Assembly: GCF_002994745.2 (NCBI RefSeq)
Contig: NW_020126815.1
Coordinates: 186,001 to 250,000 of the forward strand
From: Rosa chinensis
Lineage: Eukaryota > Streptophyta > Magnoliopsida > Rosales > Rosaceae
Length of the DNA stretch: 64,000 nucleotides
Direction: 5' to 3'
The stretch's first letter is position 1. Each line of letters opens with the position of its first letter. A program made the position numbers and the translations under genes. The notes under the pieces are model-generated. The model made no database searches. It saw only the letters and a list, made by a program, of their open reading frames with translations, and was not told the origin of the DNA. This document shows positions 44,862 through 56,245 of the stretch, piece by piece.

Positions 44862-47188
44862 GATGCGCCCGAAAAGCAGCGCGCATAATTTAACCCTGAA
44901 ATGTCATTAGTAGTACGTAATAAATAGGGATCGTTCTATTCCGGGGATTGAGGGTACACCTGTCATTGTCAAACAGTTAAACAATTAAAATTACAACAAA
45001 GTATAATTTTCACAAAGATATTCACAAATATAAACATTATTTACGAAAAAGGGGGGATTTTGTTTTTGATTTTCGAAAATTAACCTAAGTAAAGAAAACA
45101 AATAAAATGCAAAAACATAAAAACACAAATGGAATGAGAGAACAAAGATCAAAACCGAAACTTATGATTAAAATTGACTCAAACCCTAATATTGTTCATC
45201 TAAGTCATGGGAAAGGAGTTGATCATGTGAAACATTCGAAAGCAAATGAATTCCCATTTTTTACTTTTCAATGCTAATTAACCTAAGCGAAAGCACCTAG
45301 ATTAATCCTATCAAACATGCAATCAAACCCTAGAAAGGTAGTCAATCATGTCATGTTTAACGCATTACACATAGAGAAAGGCTATCAACTCAAGTGTACA
45401 ACTTAGTATGGAAAAGTCCACCTAATTGCAATCCTCGTTAATTAAATTCGATCTTTGTACAAAACCTTTACTACTTTGATTCAAGTTTACACAAAACGAA
45501 AAGTCGATTTCATGTTCTTAAACCTAGCACCAATTATATCGAAACCCTAAGTGTTTGCAACCACATAAGATTAAAATACAAAAGTTATCTATAACGCAAA
45601 TTTAATTAAACAAACCCACATAAGCAACTCTCGAATCACAATAATATGAATCTGAAAATTCTCAATTAATCATAAAAATTCCAGAAATTAATATTTGTTC
45701 AAACACATATGTCAACTAGTTCATAACCAACGAAATTCAAAGCAAAGGTTACAAAGGAGAATCGGATTACACCGTGAGATGGAGATGGTGATGAACGATT
45801 GATGTGGTGGTCTCTTGAATCTCGAAAGCAATCTTCAAGGTTGGAGATGGATGATGGATGCTCACGGCTATGCTTCTTCTCCCTTGGCCTTGCTTGAACT
45901 CGTGGAGATGACTAGAGGATGGAGAAACTCACGGCTATGCTAAGAAGATTTTCTGATTTTTTTCTAAAGTGTAAATTGTATGGGGGGGAGGAACCCTTGA
46001 CGTTGAGAAAGGGGAGAATATATAGGGGCACGGCTAGGGTTCTCCAAGCAATCAGAAATTTCCACATCACTTCAACCAATGGTATGATGCCAAGTAAGCC
46101 TTGTGATGTGGTCCAACCAATCGTAGAATGCCAAGTAAGCCTTGGTGTGTCATCTAACCAATCAAAACTCTCCAAATTAATTCCCTAAATTCCTTTAATA
46201 TATATCTTTGCCGAAATTATATAAGGATTTTCTGATTTTCTTCATTAATTTCGGCCAAGAATATCTTAGGAGAGAGTAATTGCCGAAATTCCATAAATAA
46301 ATTCTGATTTGCTTCACCAATTTCGGCCACAAATATCCTTGGGAAAGTAATTGCCGAAATTCCATAAATAAATGCTGATTTGCTTCACCATTTTCGGCCA
46401 AAAATCACATTTAAATCTTCCAAGAATATCTCTTTGCCCTTAAAAATCTCCCTTGAATTACTCCAATCAAAATCTTTAATTATATTTTCAGATTTTCATG
46501 TTGCCTCCTCCTTTTCCTCTTTGTATTTTACGGCAAACACATATATATTCTCCAAAAATATCTCTCATGTGTCACAAACCCTAATTTCCATGGGCCTTTA
46601 TCCATTTGCCGAAATCCATAACCTCTTGAGTTCTTGGGCCTTTGTGCGTCACCTTCAAGCCATGTCATCTTCTAATGTCTTCAAGAAGCTTCTTTCAATG
46701 CCATGACACTTCATTTTTCTGCTTTCCTTTCTTGGTTGACTCAAGAGTCTTGTTTTGGCAGGGTTTCCTCTTCTGGACAAGGTTTCCTGGTTGAAACAGG
46801 ATTTCCTGGTTGAACCAGGAAAACTTCATTTCTTCTTTTCAGCTTATTTATGCAGCCCTTTGTATCTCATTTTGTCTCCTTCCAACATTGGCGAGCTCCT
46901 CTTTCCATTTGTGAGTTCATTTCCACTTTTTAGCTCCGAGGTCCTGAAAATAGAAACTAGTAAGAAAAATAGAAACTTTCCTAAAATGAAAAATGGCAAC
47001 TTTCCTAAACTGAAAATGGAAACTTTCCAAAAATGAAAAATAGAAACTACAAAAATAGAAACTTTCTACAAATATGAACTTTCCTAATCGAAGAATGGAA
47101 ACTTTCCTAAACAGAGTTTTATTAAGGAAATAACGCAGAAAATATAGGGAAATAACAGTTAAAACGTCGCATTAAAATGTTCCTATCA
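44862..47188 (-). repeat. E7 3' LTR, 2327 bp
   Basis: Minus strand TGATAGGAAC-type start at 47188, GCGCATCA end at 44862. Paired with 50075-52400. Confidence 0.92.
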
Positions 47189-47228
47189 AATTCCCCCACA
47201 CTTAGCTTTTGCTAGTCCCTTAGCAAAA
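47189..47228 (-). promoter_or_regulatory. E7 PPT with upstream stem-loop
   Basis: PPT 47206-47189; arms 47228-47221 and 47214-47207 around AGGGAC. Confidence 0.88.
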
Positions 47229-49230
47229 TCACAAAAAGACTCAACTAAGACTCAACGAAAATTTAAAGACTCTACACAAACAATGACTCTACTGGCCTTC
47301 AACTTTTTGTCTCAGCAATCTCTTACTTTCATAACACCAAGATTAGCACTCAACCAAGAATCAATATTTAGATATTCGAGAGTTAATTCAAACATATAAT
47401 CCACATATAAACAAGTAGGACTTGGTTGTAACAATGGTGATGGGGTTAAGCTCAGCATGCTTCAGACAAGTATGATTCATATCCTCACCAGGTATATCCA
47501 CTCTTTCTTCTCTCAGATCATGGCAATGCTTAAAAGCTTATACACTCAAGTATATGTGAAATATAGCAAGTACATCACATATCATATGAAACGAAAGCAC
47601 ATGTATATATTTTTCTAAGATCTCATGAAAGATACCAACTACTTGCACAGATGGACCCAAGCCATAGGTTCAACTCTTGTAACTCATCTCCACATCAAAG
47701 GCTGTCCCATCTTAAGGATCAAGAAGGTCTTCTCAAAGGTTGTAATGGGGCTAAGGCTCAAGGTTTTAAGAAATGAAAGGTAAGGAATTTAACAAAGTGT
47801 CCTAAAAACCTAGCAGAGCTCATTTAAATGTAGAGACTTCTAGAAATCCACCAAGGCAGAGCAAAACGTCATGTCCTTCCTAGGGGTAAAATAAAATGGC
47901 TTAATGTCTTCATGTTGGGCTCAACCTTCCTTCTAAACTTCCTTTGAATTCTAGTGAACTGGACAAAGACCAAATTTTTCAATAGTGGGCCTTCAATTCA
48001 AAACAATCTCCAAACTCACCAAGTATGGGGGACTACAATCCATAAACATTTTTCTCTTTTTTTTTTTTTTTTTTTCTTTTCTTCTAGCCGTATACATGTT
48101 TTTTTTTTTCTTTTCATTTTCTTTTTCACGGCTTTCACATATTTTTTTTCTGTATGGACAAGTCTACCCCCACACTTGAACTTTCACCTCTTCTCATCCT
48201 TCATCCTTAGCATCAAACCCATGTAGTATGTCTCAAAAGATAGCTCTACTAAGTTCTTAGAACAAAGGGTTAGGTTATTACTATACTAAGGTTCTGGGGT
48301 TAAGGATTTTAAGGGTGATGAAAGAAAAGGCTTAATGTAGGCTCAAAGGGGCTTATCTAGGGGGGTCCCACGACGGGCACAAATAGGGACACAAGTTCAT
48401 TTGGCAATGGTGGTAATTCCTAGGGTGCCTCTATCCTTTCCAGAATCAGGGCCATGTATTGACAAACGTCTCAACAAGCACAAGAGCGAATTCTAGCATT
48501 CTCTAGTCCATCAAACTTAATCTATGGCAAGCAATCAATCAAATGAAGAATAATGAGATCATCAAAATATCGCCAAGAAATTAAGAATATAATTCATTTA
48601 TCACTCCAAGAAAAAGGGACATGGCTCAAATATCTCACATGGGCTTTTATGAATCAAAACTCATCCTAACATGCTCATATTCTGTACCAAGGTCACGAAA
48701 TCCATATCCACTACACATGCATATATTTTTCATATATCTCAATTAACCAAAGAATACCATTTAAAATCATCTCAATATTGTGATCCTCTCTTAGCCATAA
48801 TTTCAGAGATATAGAATCATCCTAGACAGTTGAAAGGCATCTTATGACTCAAAATAAAAACAAAGGACTAAGACTCAATAAATAAAAGCAACGAATTTTT
48901 TTTTTTTTTTTTGACTTTTTTTTTTTTGACATTTTTTGATTTTTTGTATTTTCCAATATATATGACTCAAAATAAAAACAAAAGTATAAATCCCTTCCCC
49001 CACACTTAAATATTGCATTGTCCTCAATGTAATCAATTATAAGCATGCAATGAAACAAATAAGCATAGATAGAAGGCATTTACGAAAACAAATCCTAAAA
49101 CAAAAGAGAAAAAAAATAAAAAGAAATAGGGAGAGAGAAAGCAAATCTGTGTTGTTGACTCCTTCACAGCTGCTTCTGAATTGGGTTGCCTCCCAAGCAG
49201 CGCTTGAGTTTAACGTCTTTCAGCCAGACG
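47229..49230 (-). other. E7 3' noncoding region
   Basis: It includes a PPT-like copy (48167-48177), an internal stem-loop plus PPT-like module (48996-49029) and the GGGAGGCAACCC hairpin (49181-49196). T-rich runs near 48058 and 48897. No supported ORF. Confidence 0.78.
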
Positions 49231-50048
49231 GAATAGAAATTAAAAAGTTAGTAACTATAATTAACAAAGATTTAGAAAATATATAAACAAGTAACTATGA
49301 ATTACAAAATACAAGAATAATTAACAAGTACATTGTACATACGACACAAGTTAGGTACACAAGTGAGTAAAAAAAAACATGAAAAATATTTACACAAATG
49401 TTTTTTTTTACCTTAGTGTATCACAACATTTTGTTACACTTTCTTTTGTCATAAATATTATTGATATCAAATCTAATTCCAAGCGGGTAAATCAAGAGGA
49501 CGTGCGGCCCAAGTATAGTCGTCTAGACACCAAGTCTCTCCTACATCCTTTGGGCAACCTTACTGAAATGGCCAGGTAGGGGAGGGCGACCACGAGAGGT
49601 AGAATCCATTTTGGCATGAGCTACTCCCACATTGTGGTTTAGGCCCATTTGTAAGCACTTCTGGATTCAAGAACCTGTCATGAGCGTTGTCCCCTTCCTA
49701 GACACCATCCCACATAGGCTATACTTACTTGGATGAAAAAGATCCTAAGTGTGAAGACAGTTCAATGAATGTTAATAAAGGCCGCCCTCAACCTTAAGGG
49801 ACCTGGACTAGGCACCAATAAGGGGTTTAGGCCAATATTAATAAACACGACTTCACCTATTCCTTCTTTAATTTACAACTCACAATTAAAATTCGTATTC
49901 AATAATATAAATAACAACCTAAGTAATTAATTAACTAATTAACTAACAAATTAGAGAATTACAAACAATTAACAAGAGATTTTTTTTTTTTTTTTCGAAG
50001 ACAACATATAAACAAAACAAATATTCACATATTTAACAAGTGATTTTT
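49231..50048 (-). other. E7 leader (single A-type unit)
   Basis: Carries the GGGCGGCC, AATGTGGGAGTAGC and GGCCATTTCAG blocks, and poly(T) at about 49981-49995. Unlike E1 and E3 it lacks the B-type unit. Confidence 0.75.
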
Positions 50049-50069
50049 CAATCCCCGGCAACGGCGCCA
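50049..50069 (-). promoter_or_regulatory. E7 primer-binding site (tRNA-Asp)
   Basis: Reverse complement TGGCGCCGTTGCCGGGGA then TTG. Confidence 0.92.
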
Positions 50070-50074
50070 AAAAT

Positions 50075-52400
50075 TGATGCGCCCGAAAAGCAGCGCGCAT
50101 AATTTAACCCTGAAATGTCATTAGTAGTACGTAATAAATAGGGATCGTTCTATTCCGGGGATTGAGGGTACACCTGTCATTGTCAAACAGTTAAACAATT
50201 AAAATTACAACAAAGTATAATTTTCACAAAGATATTCACAAATATAAACATTATTTACGAAAAAGGGGGATTTTGTTTTTGATTTTCGAAAATTAACCTA
50301 AGTAAAGAAAACAAATAAAATGCAAAAACATAAAAACACAAATGGAATGAGAGAACAAAGATCAAAACCGAAACTTATGATTAAAATTGACTCAAACCCT
50401 AATATTGTTCATCTAAGTCATGGGAAAGGAGTTGATCATGTGAAACATTCGAAAGCAAATGAATTCCCATTTTTTACTTTTCAATGCTAATTAACCTAAG
50501 CGAAAGCACCTAGATTAATCCTATCAAACATGCAATCAAACCCTAGAAAGGTAGTCAATCATGTCATGTTTAACGCATTACACATAGAGAAAGGCTATCA
50601 ACTCAAGTGTACAACTTAGTATGGAAAAGTCCACCTAATTGCAATCCTCGTTAATTAAATTCGATCTTTGTACAAAACCTTTACTACTTTGATTCAAGTT
50701 TACACAAAACGAAAAGTCGATTTCATGTTCTTAAACCTAGCACCAATTATATCGAAACCCTAAGTGTTTGCAACCACATAAGATTAAAATACAAAAGTTA
50801 TCTATAACGCAAATTTAATTAAACAAACCCACATAAGCAACTCTCGAATCACAATAATATGAATCTGAAAATTCTCAATTAATCATAAAAATTCCAGAAA
50901 TTAATATTTGTTCAAACACATATGTCAACTAGTTCATAACCAACGAAATTCAAAGCAAAGGTTACAAAGGAGAATCGGATTACACCGTGAGATGGAGATG
51001 GTGATGAACGATTGATGTGGTGGTCTCTTGAATCTCGAAAGCAATCTTCAAGGTTGGAGATGGATGATGGATGCTCACGGCTATGCTTCTTCTCCCTTGG
51101 CCTTGCTTGAACTCGTGGAGATGACTAGAGGATGGAGAAACTCACGGCTATGCTAAGAAGATTTTCTGATTTTTTTCTAAAGTGTAAATTGTATGGGGGG
51201 AGGAACCCTTGACGTTGAGAAAGGGGAGAATATATAGGGGCACGGCTAGGGTTCTCCAAGCAATCAGAAATTTCCACATCACTTCAACCAATGGTATGAT
51301 GCCAAGTAAGCCTTGTGATGTGGTCCAACCAATCGTAGAATGCCAAGTAAGCCTTGGTGTGTCATCTAACCAATCAAAACTCTCCAAATTAATTCCCTAA
51401 ATTCCTTTAATATATATCTTTGCCGAAATTATATAAGGATTTTCTGATTTTCTTCATTAATTTCGGCCAAGAATATCTTAGGAGAGAGTAATTGCCGAAA
51501 TTCCATAAATAAATTCTGATTTGCTTCACCAATTTCGGCCACAAATATCCTTGGGAAAGTAATTGCCGAAATTCCATAAATAAATGCTGATTTGCTTCAC
51601 CATTTTCGGCCAAAAATCACATTTAAATCTTCCAAGAATATCTCTTTGCCCTTAAAAATCTCCCTTGAATTACTCCAATCAAAATCTTTAATTATATTTT
51701 CAGATTTTCATGTTGCCTCCTCCTTTTCCTCTTTGTATTTTACGGCAAACACATATATATTCTCCAAAAATATCTCTCATGTGTCACAAACCCTAATTTC
51801 CATGGGCCTTTATCCATTTGCCGAAATCCATAACCTCTTGAGTTCTTGGGCCTTTGTGCGTCACCTTCAAGCCATGTCATCTTCTAATGTCTTCAAGAAG
51901 CTTCTTTCAATGCCATGACACTTCATTTTTCTGCTTTCCTTTCTTGGTTGACTCAAGAGTCTTGTTTTGGCAGGGTTTCCTCTTCTGGACAAGGTTTCCT
52001 GGTTGAAACAGGATTTCCTGGTTGAACCAGGAAAACTTCATTTCTTCTTTTCAGCTTATTTATGCAGCCCTTTGTATCTCATTTTGTCTCCTTCCAACAT
52101 TGGCGAGCTCCTCTTTCCATTTGTGAGTTCATTTCCACTTTTTAGCTCCGAGGTCCTGAAAATAGAAACTAGTAAGAAAAATAGAAACTTTCCTAAAATG
52201 AAAAATGGCAACTTTCCTAAACTGAAAATGGAAACTTTCCAAAAATGAAAAATAGAAACTACAAAAATAGAAACTTTCTACAAATATGAACTTTCCTAAT
52301 CGAAGAATGGAAACTTTCCTAAACAGAGTTTTATTAAGGAAATAACGCAGAAAATATAGGGAAATAACAGTTAAAACGTCGCATTAAAATGTTCCTATCA
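50075..52400 (-). repeat. E7 5' LTR, 2326 bp
   Basis: Pair of 44862-47188. U3 has a ~71-bp tandem repeat with TTGCCGAAATTCC and AATTTCGGCC blocks (51489-51612; other LTR 46277-46400). TATA-like box 51228-51238. Confidence 0.92.
51489..51612 (-). repeat. ~71-bp tandem repeat in E7 U3
   Basis: Nearly two copies, each with the inverted pair CCGAAATT and AATTTCGG. A diverged third partner lies just outside near 51420-51475. Candidate enhancer; not tested. Confidence 0.65.
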
Positions 52401-52405
52401 TATAT

Positions 52406-53865
52406 GAGAGAACATATTTAAAGGCATTCAAATAGCTCACATATATAAGAAACGAAAAGCACTTTGTGAATATAATTTTTCAAAAGATCTCATGAAGGAT
52501 ATCAACTACTTGCACGGATGGACCCAAGCCATAGGTTCAACTCTTGTAACTCATCTCCACATCAGAGGCTGTCCCATCTTAAGGATCAAGAAGGTCTTCT
52601 CAAGGGTTGTAATGGGGCTAAGGCTCAAGGTTTAAAGAAACGAAAGGTAAGGATTTATCAAAGTGTCCTAAAAACTTAGCAGAGCACATGTAGATGTAGA
52701 GACCTCAAGAAATCCACCAAGGCATTGCAAAAACGTCACTTTCCCTAGGGGTGATCATAAAAGGGCCTAATGTCTTCATGTTGGGCCCAATCTTCATTGT
52801 AAACTTCCCTTGAACTATAGTGGAATGGACAAAGGCCAAATTTTTCTTTAGTGGGCCTTCATTTCAAAGCAGACTCCAAAATCACTAAGTATGGGGGACT
52901 AAAATCCATAAATATTTCTTTCTTTTCTTTTCTAGCCGTACACAATTTTCTTTTCTTTTTATTTTTCACGGCCTTCACATATTTTTTTCCTCTATGGATA
53001 AGTCTACCCCCGCACTTGAACTTTCATCTCTTCTCAATTTTCATCCTTAGCACCAAACCCACGTAGTATGTCTCAAAAGATAGCTCCACTAAGTTCTTAG
53101 AACAAAGGGTAGAAGTGTAGCTATACTAAGGTTCAGGGTTAAGGATTTTAAGGGTGATGAATGAAAAGGCTTAATGTAGGCTCAAAGGGGCTTATCTAGG
53201 GGAGTCCCACGACGGGCACAAATGGGGACACAAATTTATATGGCAATGGTGGTAATTCCTAGGGTGCCTCTATCCCTTCCAGAATCAGGGCCATGTATTG
53301 ATATAACGTCTCAACAAGCACAAGAGCGAATTCTAGCATTCTCTAGTCCATCAAACTTAATCTATGGCAAGCAATCAATCAAATGAAGAATAATGAGATC
53401 ATCAAAATATCGCCAAGAAATTAAGAATATATTTCATTTATCACTCCAAGAAAGAGGGACATGGCTCAAATATCTCACATGGGCTTTTATGAATCAAAAC
53501 TCATCCTAACATGCTCATATTCTGTACCAAAGTTTCGAAATCCATATCCACTACAAGGCACATATTTTTCATATATCTCAATTAACCAAAGAATACCATG
53601 TTTAAAAATCATCTCAATCTTGTGATCCTCTTTTAGTCATGATTTCAGAGATATAGAATCATCCTAGACAGTTGAAAGGGCATCCTAAGACTCAAAACAA
53701 AAACAAAAGCAAAGAAAATTTTTAAATTTTTGACATTTTTCAATTTTTTTTTTGTATTTTTCAATTTTTTTTTGTATTTTTCAATATATGTGACTCAAAA
53801 TAAAAGTGTAAATCACTTCCCCCACACTTAAATATTGCATTGTCCTCAATGTAATCAATCATAAG
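52406..53865 (-). other. E6 3' noncoding region, distal segment
   Basis: Continues 44861 after E7. It has a PPT-like copy near 53007-53017 and an internal stem-loop plus PPT-like module (53818-53851). It is cut at ataag (53861-53865), the probable TSD of E8. Confidence 0.8.
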
Positions 53866-56206
53866 TGTTGGAGACATCATTGAGTATGAAAGTGTGTGCA
53901 AATTTGTGTATGATGTTCCTTACTTCCAAGTGTAGAAGGTCAAGTTTTAGTTAGGGAAAGTGTAGAGTATCGTACCCAAGGGATTGAGGGAAACTCCACC
54001 CTAGCTAGATTACCGCAAGAAAGCCTAGAAAAATTATGCAATCTACCTTTTTACAAAGTCACAACCTTAGCCCTTTGGAAGCTAAAGATCATGAGGATGG
54101 TATTAACAATTATGGTAGTGAACGGCTTGATTGATTTTAATTTTTATGCGAATAAATTAAAAGTACACAAAAATAAAGTATGCAAATAAAAATAGAGATT
54201 TTGGTATAAGAGAGAAATAGAGGCTTAGGCATCACACCTAGCCTTACTCATGCACACAATGTAACCCAAATTTAATGTAACAACATGTTTTGATAAATTC
54301 CCCCTTAGTGCTTTGATGAAGCTACCAAGAAACCAACTAGTCATGCAATTTAACAATCTCTTCCAAAGCAAAGCTAAATTACACAACCTCTATACTATTC
54401 AAATCTTTCGGATTATAAATGGCCTATGGTGCCATGAGCCTAAATTCTTCCGGAACCTAAACTCACAACATCATGCTTTAATTTCAAGGTAAGAAATTCA
54501 AGCAACTTAGTTCTTCCCGTAGGAATAAGCTAAGTCACCACCTATTTAGCTACATATGCTCACGGAATCAAGAGTTTATCAAGTTCATGTTTCCGATTCA
54601 TTAACTTCCTAAAGCATGCTTCTAGGTGATAAATCTATGAACACACTTAGGACACATTAAAGTATAGTAGCCAAAAGATTCAAAACTTGCATAAACATCA
54701 AATAGCATAAAGATTACATTGTTTTGTGCACAAGTTTGGCTAAGGCTATGCCCTAGCCCCAAATTAAACTACTCACAACTCATATTTACACAACTACAAG
54801 CCATGAACATCATAAATAACAAATAAAAGAGAGCAAAGAGTGGAGAACAAGTGATATACCCACGGGTTTGACTCTTTTTGGAGCCAAACCAAAAGCACAA
54901 GATGGATCCCTTGTCTCCTAGATGCTATATGAGAAGAGAAATGCTTCAAAGTATAGGGATTTCGGTTTCTAGAACCCAAATCACTATACAATTCCACAAA
55001 ATCTCAAGAACAAGGTAAGAACAAGGCTTGAATGTGTGAGAATCAAGAGAAGTGATTGATCAAAGTGTGTAGAAACTTCGGTTTTGGTGAAACCCAAGTG
55101 GCTACACACCTCTCTCTTACACAAAATCAAAGAACTATGAACTACCTATGAAAAACTAGAGAGAAACTATGCTAGAACTAGAGAAAAGAGAGATTTTGAT
55201 GTTGCAAAGTGAGAGAGTAAAAGGGTGAACGGTTTTGGGGAGAGAGAATGGGCTATTTAAAGGCCAAGGCAATTCAAATCAAGGGTGGAGATCAAAAGGA
55301 ATCAATGGTGAGATGTGATTGACAAATGTGTAAGCACAAAATGTGGATCTAATTTTTGACTCTACATAGAAATGACCTAGAAAGCCCATAGATATTTTGG
55401 TGGAGAAGAAAAAATAAGGGTAGAAGCGTAATTGTGTGAGGGAACAAGGTAATAAATATGAGACAAAGGTGTAAGGTGTAAGAATGAGATCATTTGTCAT
55501 CTTGCAAATTTTGAATTTCAAAATAACCTAAACCTAAAGTCTTCCCACCCAAAGTTTCTAGCCCTAGTCAGCTCTTCCTTGTCCTCCACAACTGTTCTTG
55601 GTCGGACAACTCGGCCGGAAATGTCCGGAATCCGGCGTTGACCACCGTTGACCCATTTTTTGTCCGTTTGCGCACTTTCGTCTCTTTTCTTCCTTCAATT
55701 GAATCTCCACCGAGAGTTCGGAATTGGCCTTTGACTTCTTCATACAAAATGTTCGTCCATGAGTCTAGATCATCCAGGTAAAATTTCAGAGCTTAGTTCG
55801 CCGTGGTTTGGCCGGAAATGCTGCCGGAATCCGTACAGGTCCGGTTTTGCAGTTTTTGTCTTTTAGTTGGAAAATTGTGCCGATCTTTTGAAGGCTTTCC
55901 ACTCCGAACTAGCTCTTGAACTCTTCATAAGAAATGATCCTTAGGATGTCTAGAATAGATCTGGAAAGTTTCAACTCATTTGAAGTTCATTTGGTCAGTC
56001 TGCCACTTCTCCTTCTTTGCCTAGCTCGGTTTCTCCTACCCGGAGTAGGAAAATGTGCTAAAGTTGACTTTTTAGTGCATTTCCAAGCTTCTCCATCATT
56101 TCCTAGCATGACAAGGAAAACATAATAAATATATATAAATAAACACAAAGGTTAAGCAAAAGTGCAAGATTAGGGGAATAATTAGTAGGTAATTATGGAC
56201 CTAACA
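53866..56206 (-). repeat. E8 3' LTR, 2341 bp
   Basis: Minus strand TGTTAGGTCC (56206) to CTCCAACA (53866), a TG...CA pair. It is unlike the A and B LTRs, but U5 keeps a related CCCTCAATCCC motif near 53981-53993. Putative TATA (TTTAAATAG) near 55254-55262. The short ORFs in it are not conserved proteins. Confidence 0.87.
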
Positions 56207-56245
56207 AAATACCTCACACTTACACTTTGCTTGTCCTCAAGCAAA
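56207..56245 (-). promoter_or_regulatory. E8 PPT with upstream stem-loop
   Basis: Perfect arms TTTGCTTG (sense, 56245-56238) and CAAGCAAA (56233-56226) around AGGA, then AAGTGTGAGGTATTT abutting the LTR start. The sequence differs from the family A stem, yet the layout is the same. Confidence 0.85.

Larger units (their letters stand above)
44862..52400 (-). mobile_element. E7: complete non-autonomous family A element, 7539 bp
   Basis: Minus strand: 5' LTR (52400-50075), PBS (50069-50049), leader, hairpin, 3' noncoding region, PPT, 3' LTR (47188-44862). TSD tatat on both sides. LTRs are 2326 and 2327 bp with only one-base differences seen in G-runs and near the terminal hairpin. No gag or pol. 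Same plan as E2: leader joined to the post-gag region. Confidence 0.93.
42203..53865 (-). mobile_element. E6: family A element, 3' part only, hosting E7 and E8
   Basis: Minus strand: 3' LTR (44501-42203), PPT (44519-44502), and 3' noncoding region in two segments (44861-44542 and 53865-52406) separated by E7. The rest lies beyond E8, outside the window. It is inserted in the E1 gag-pol frame; the left flank is atctt. Confidence 0.85.

Noticed and set aside
53866..56206. Host gene in the GC-richer stretch around 55560-56100
   Set aside because: It is inside the E8 LTR bounds (TG...CA, PPT on one side); no long ORF or splice pattern could be supported.
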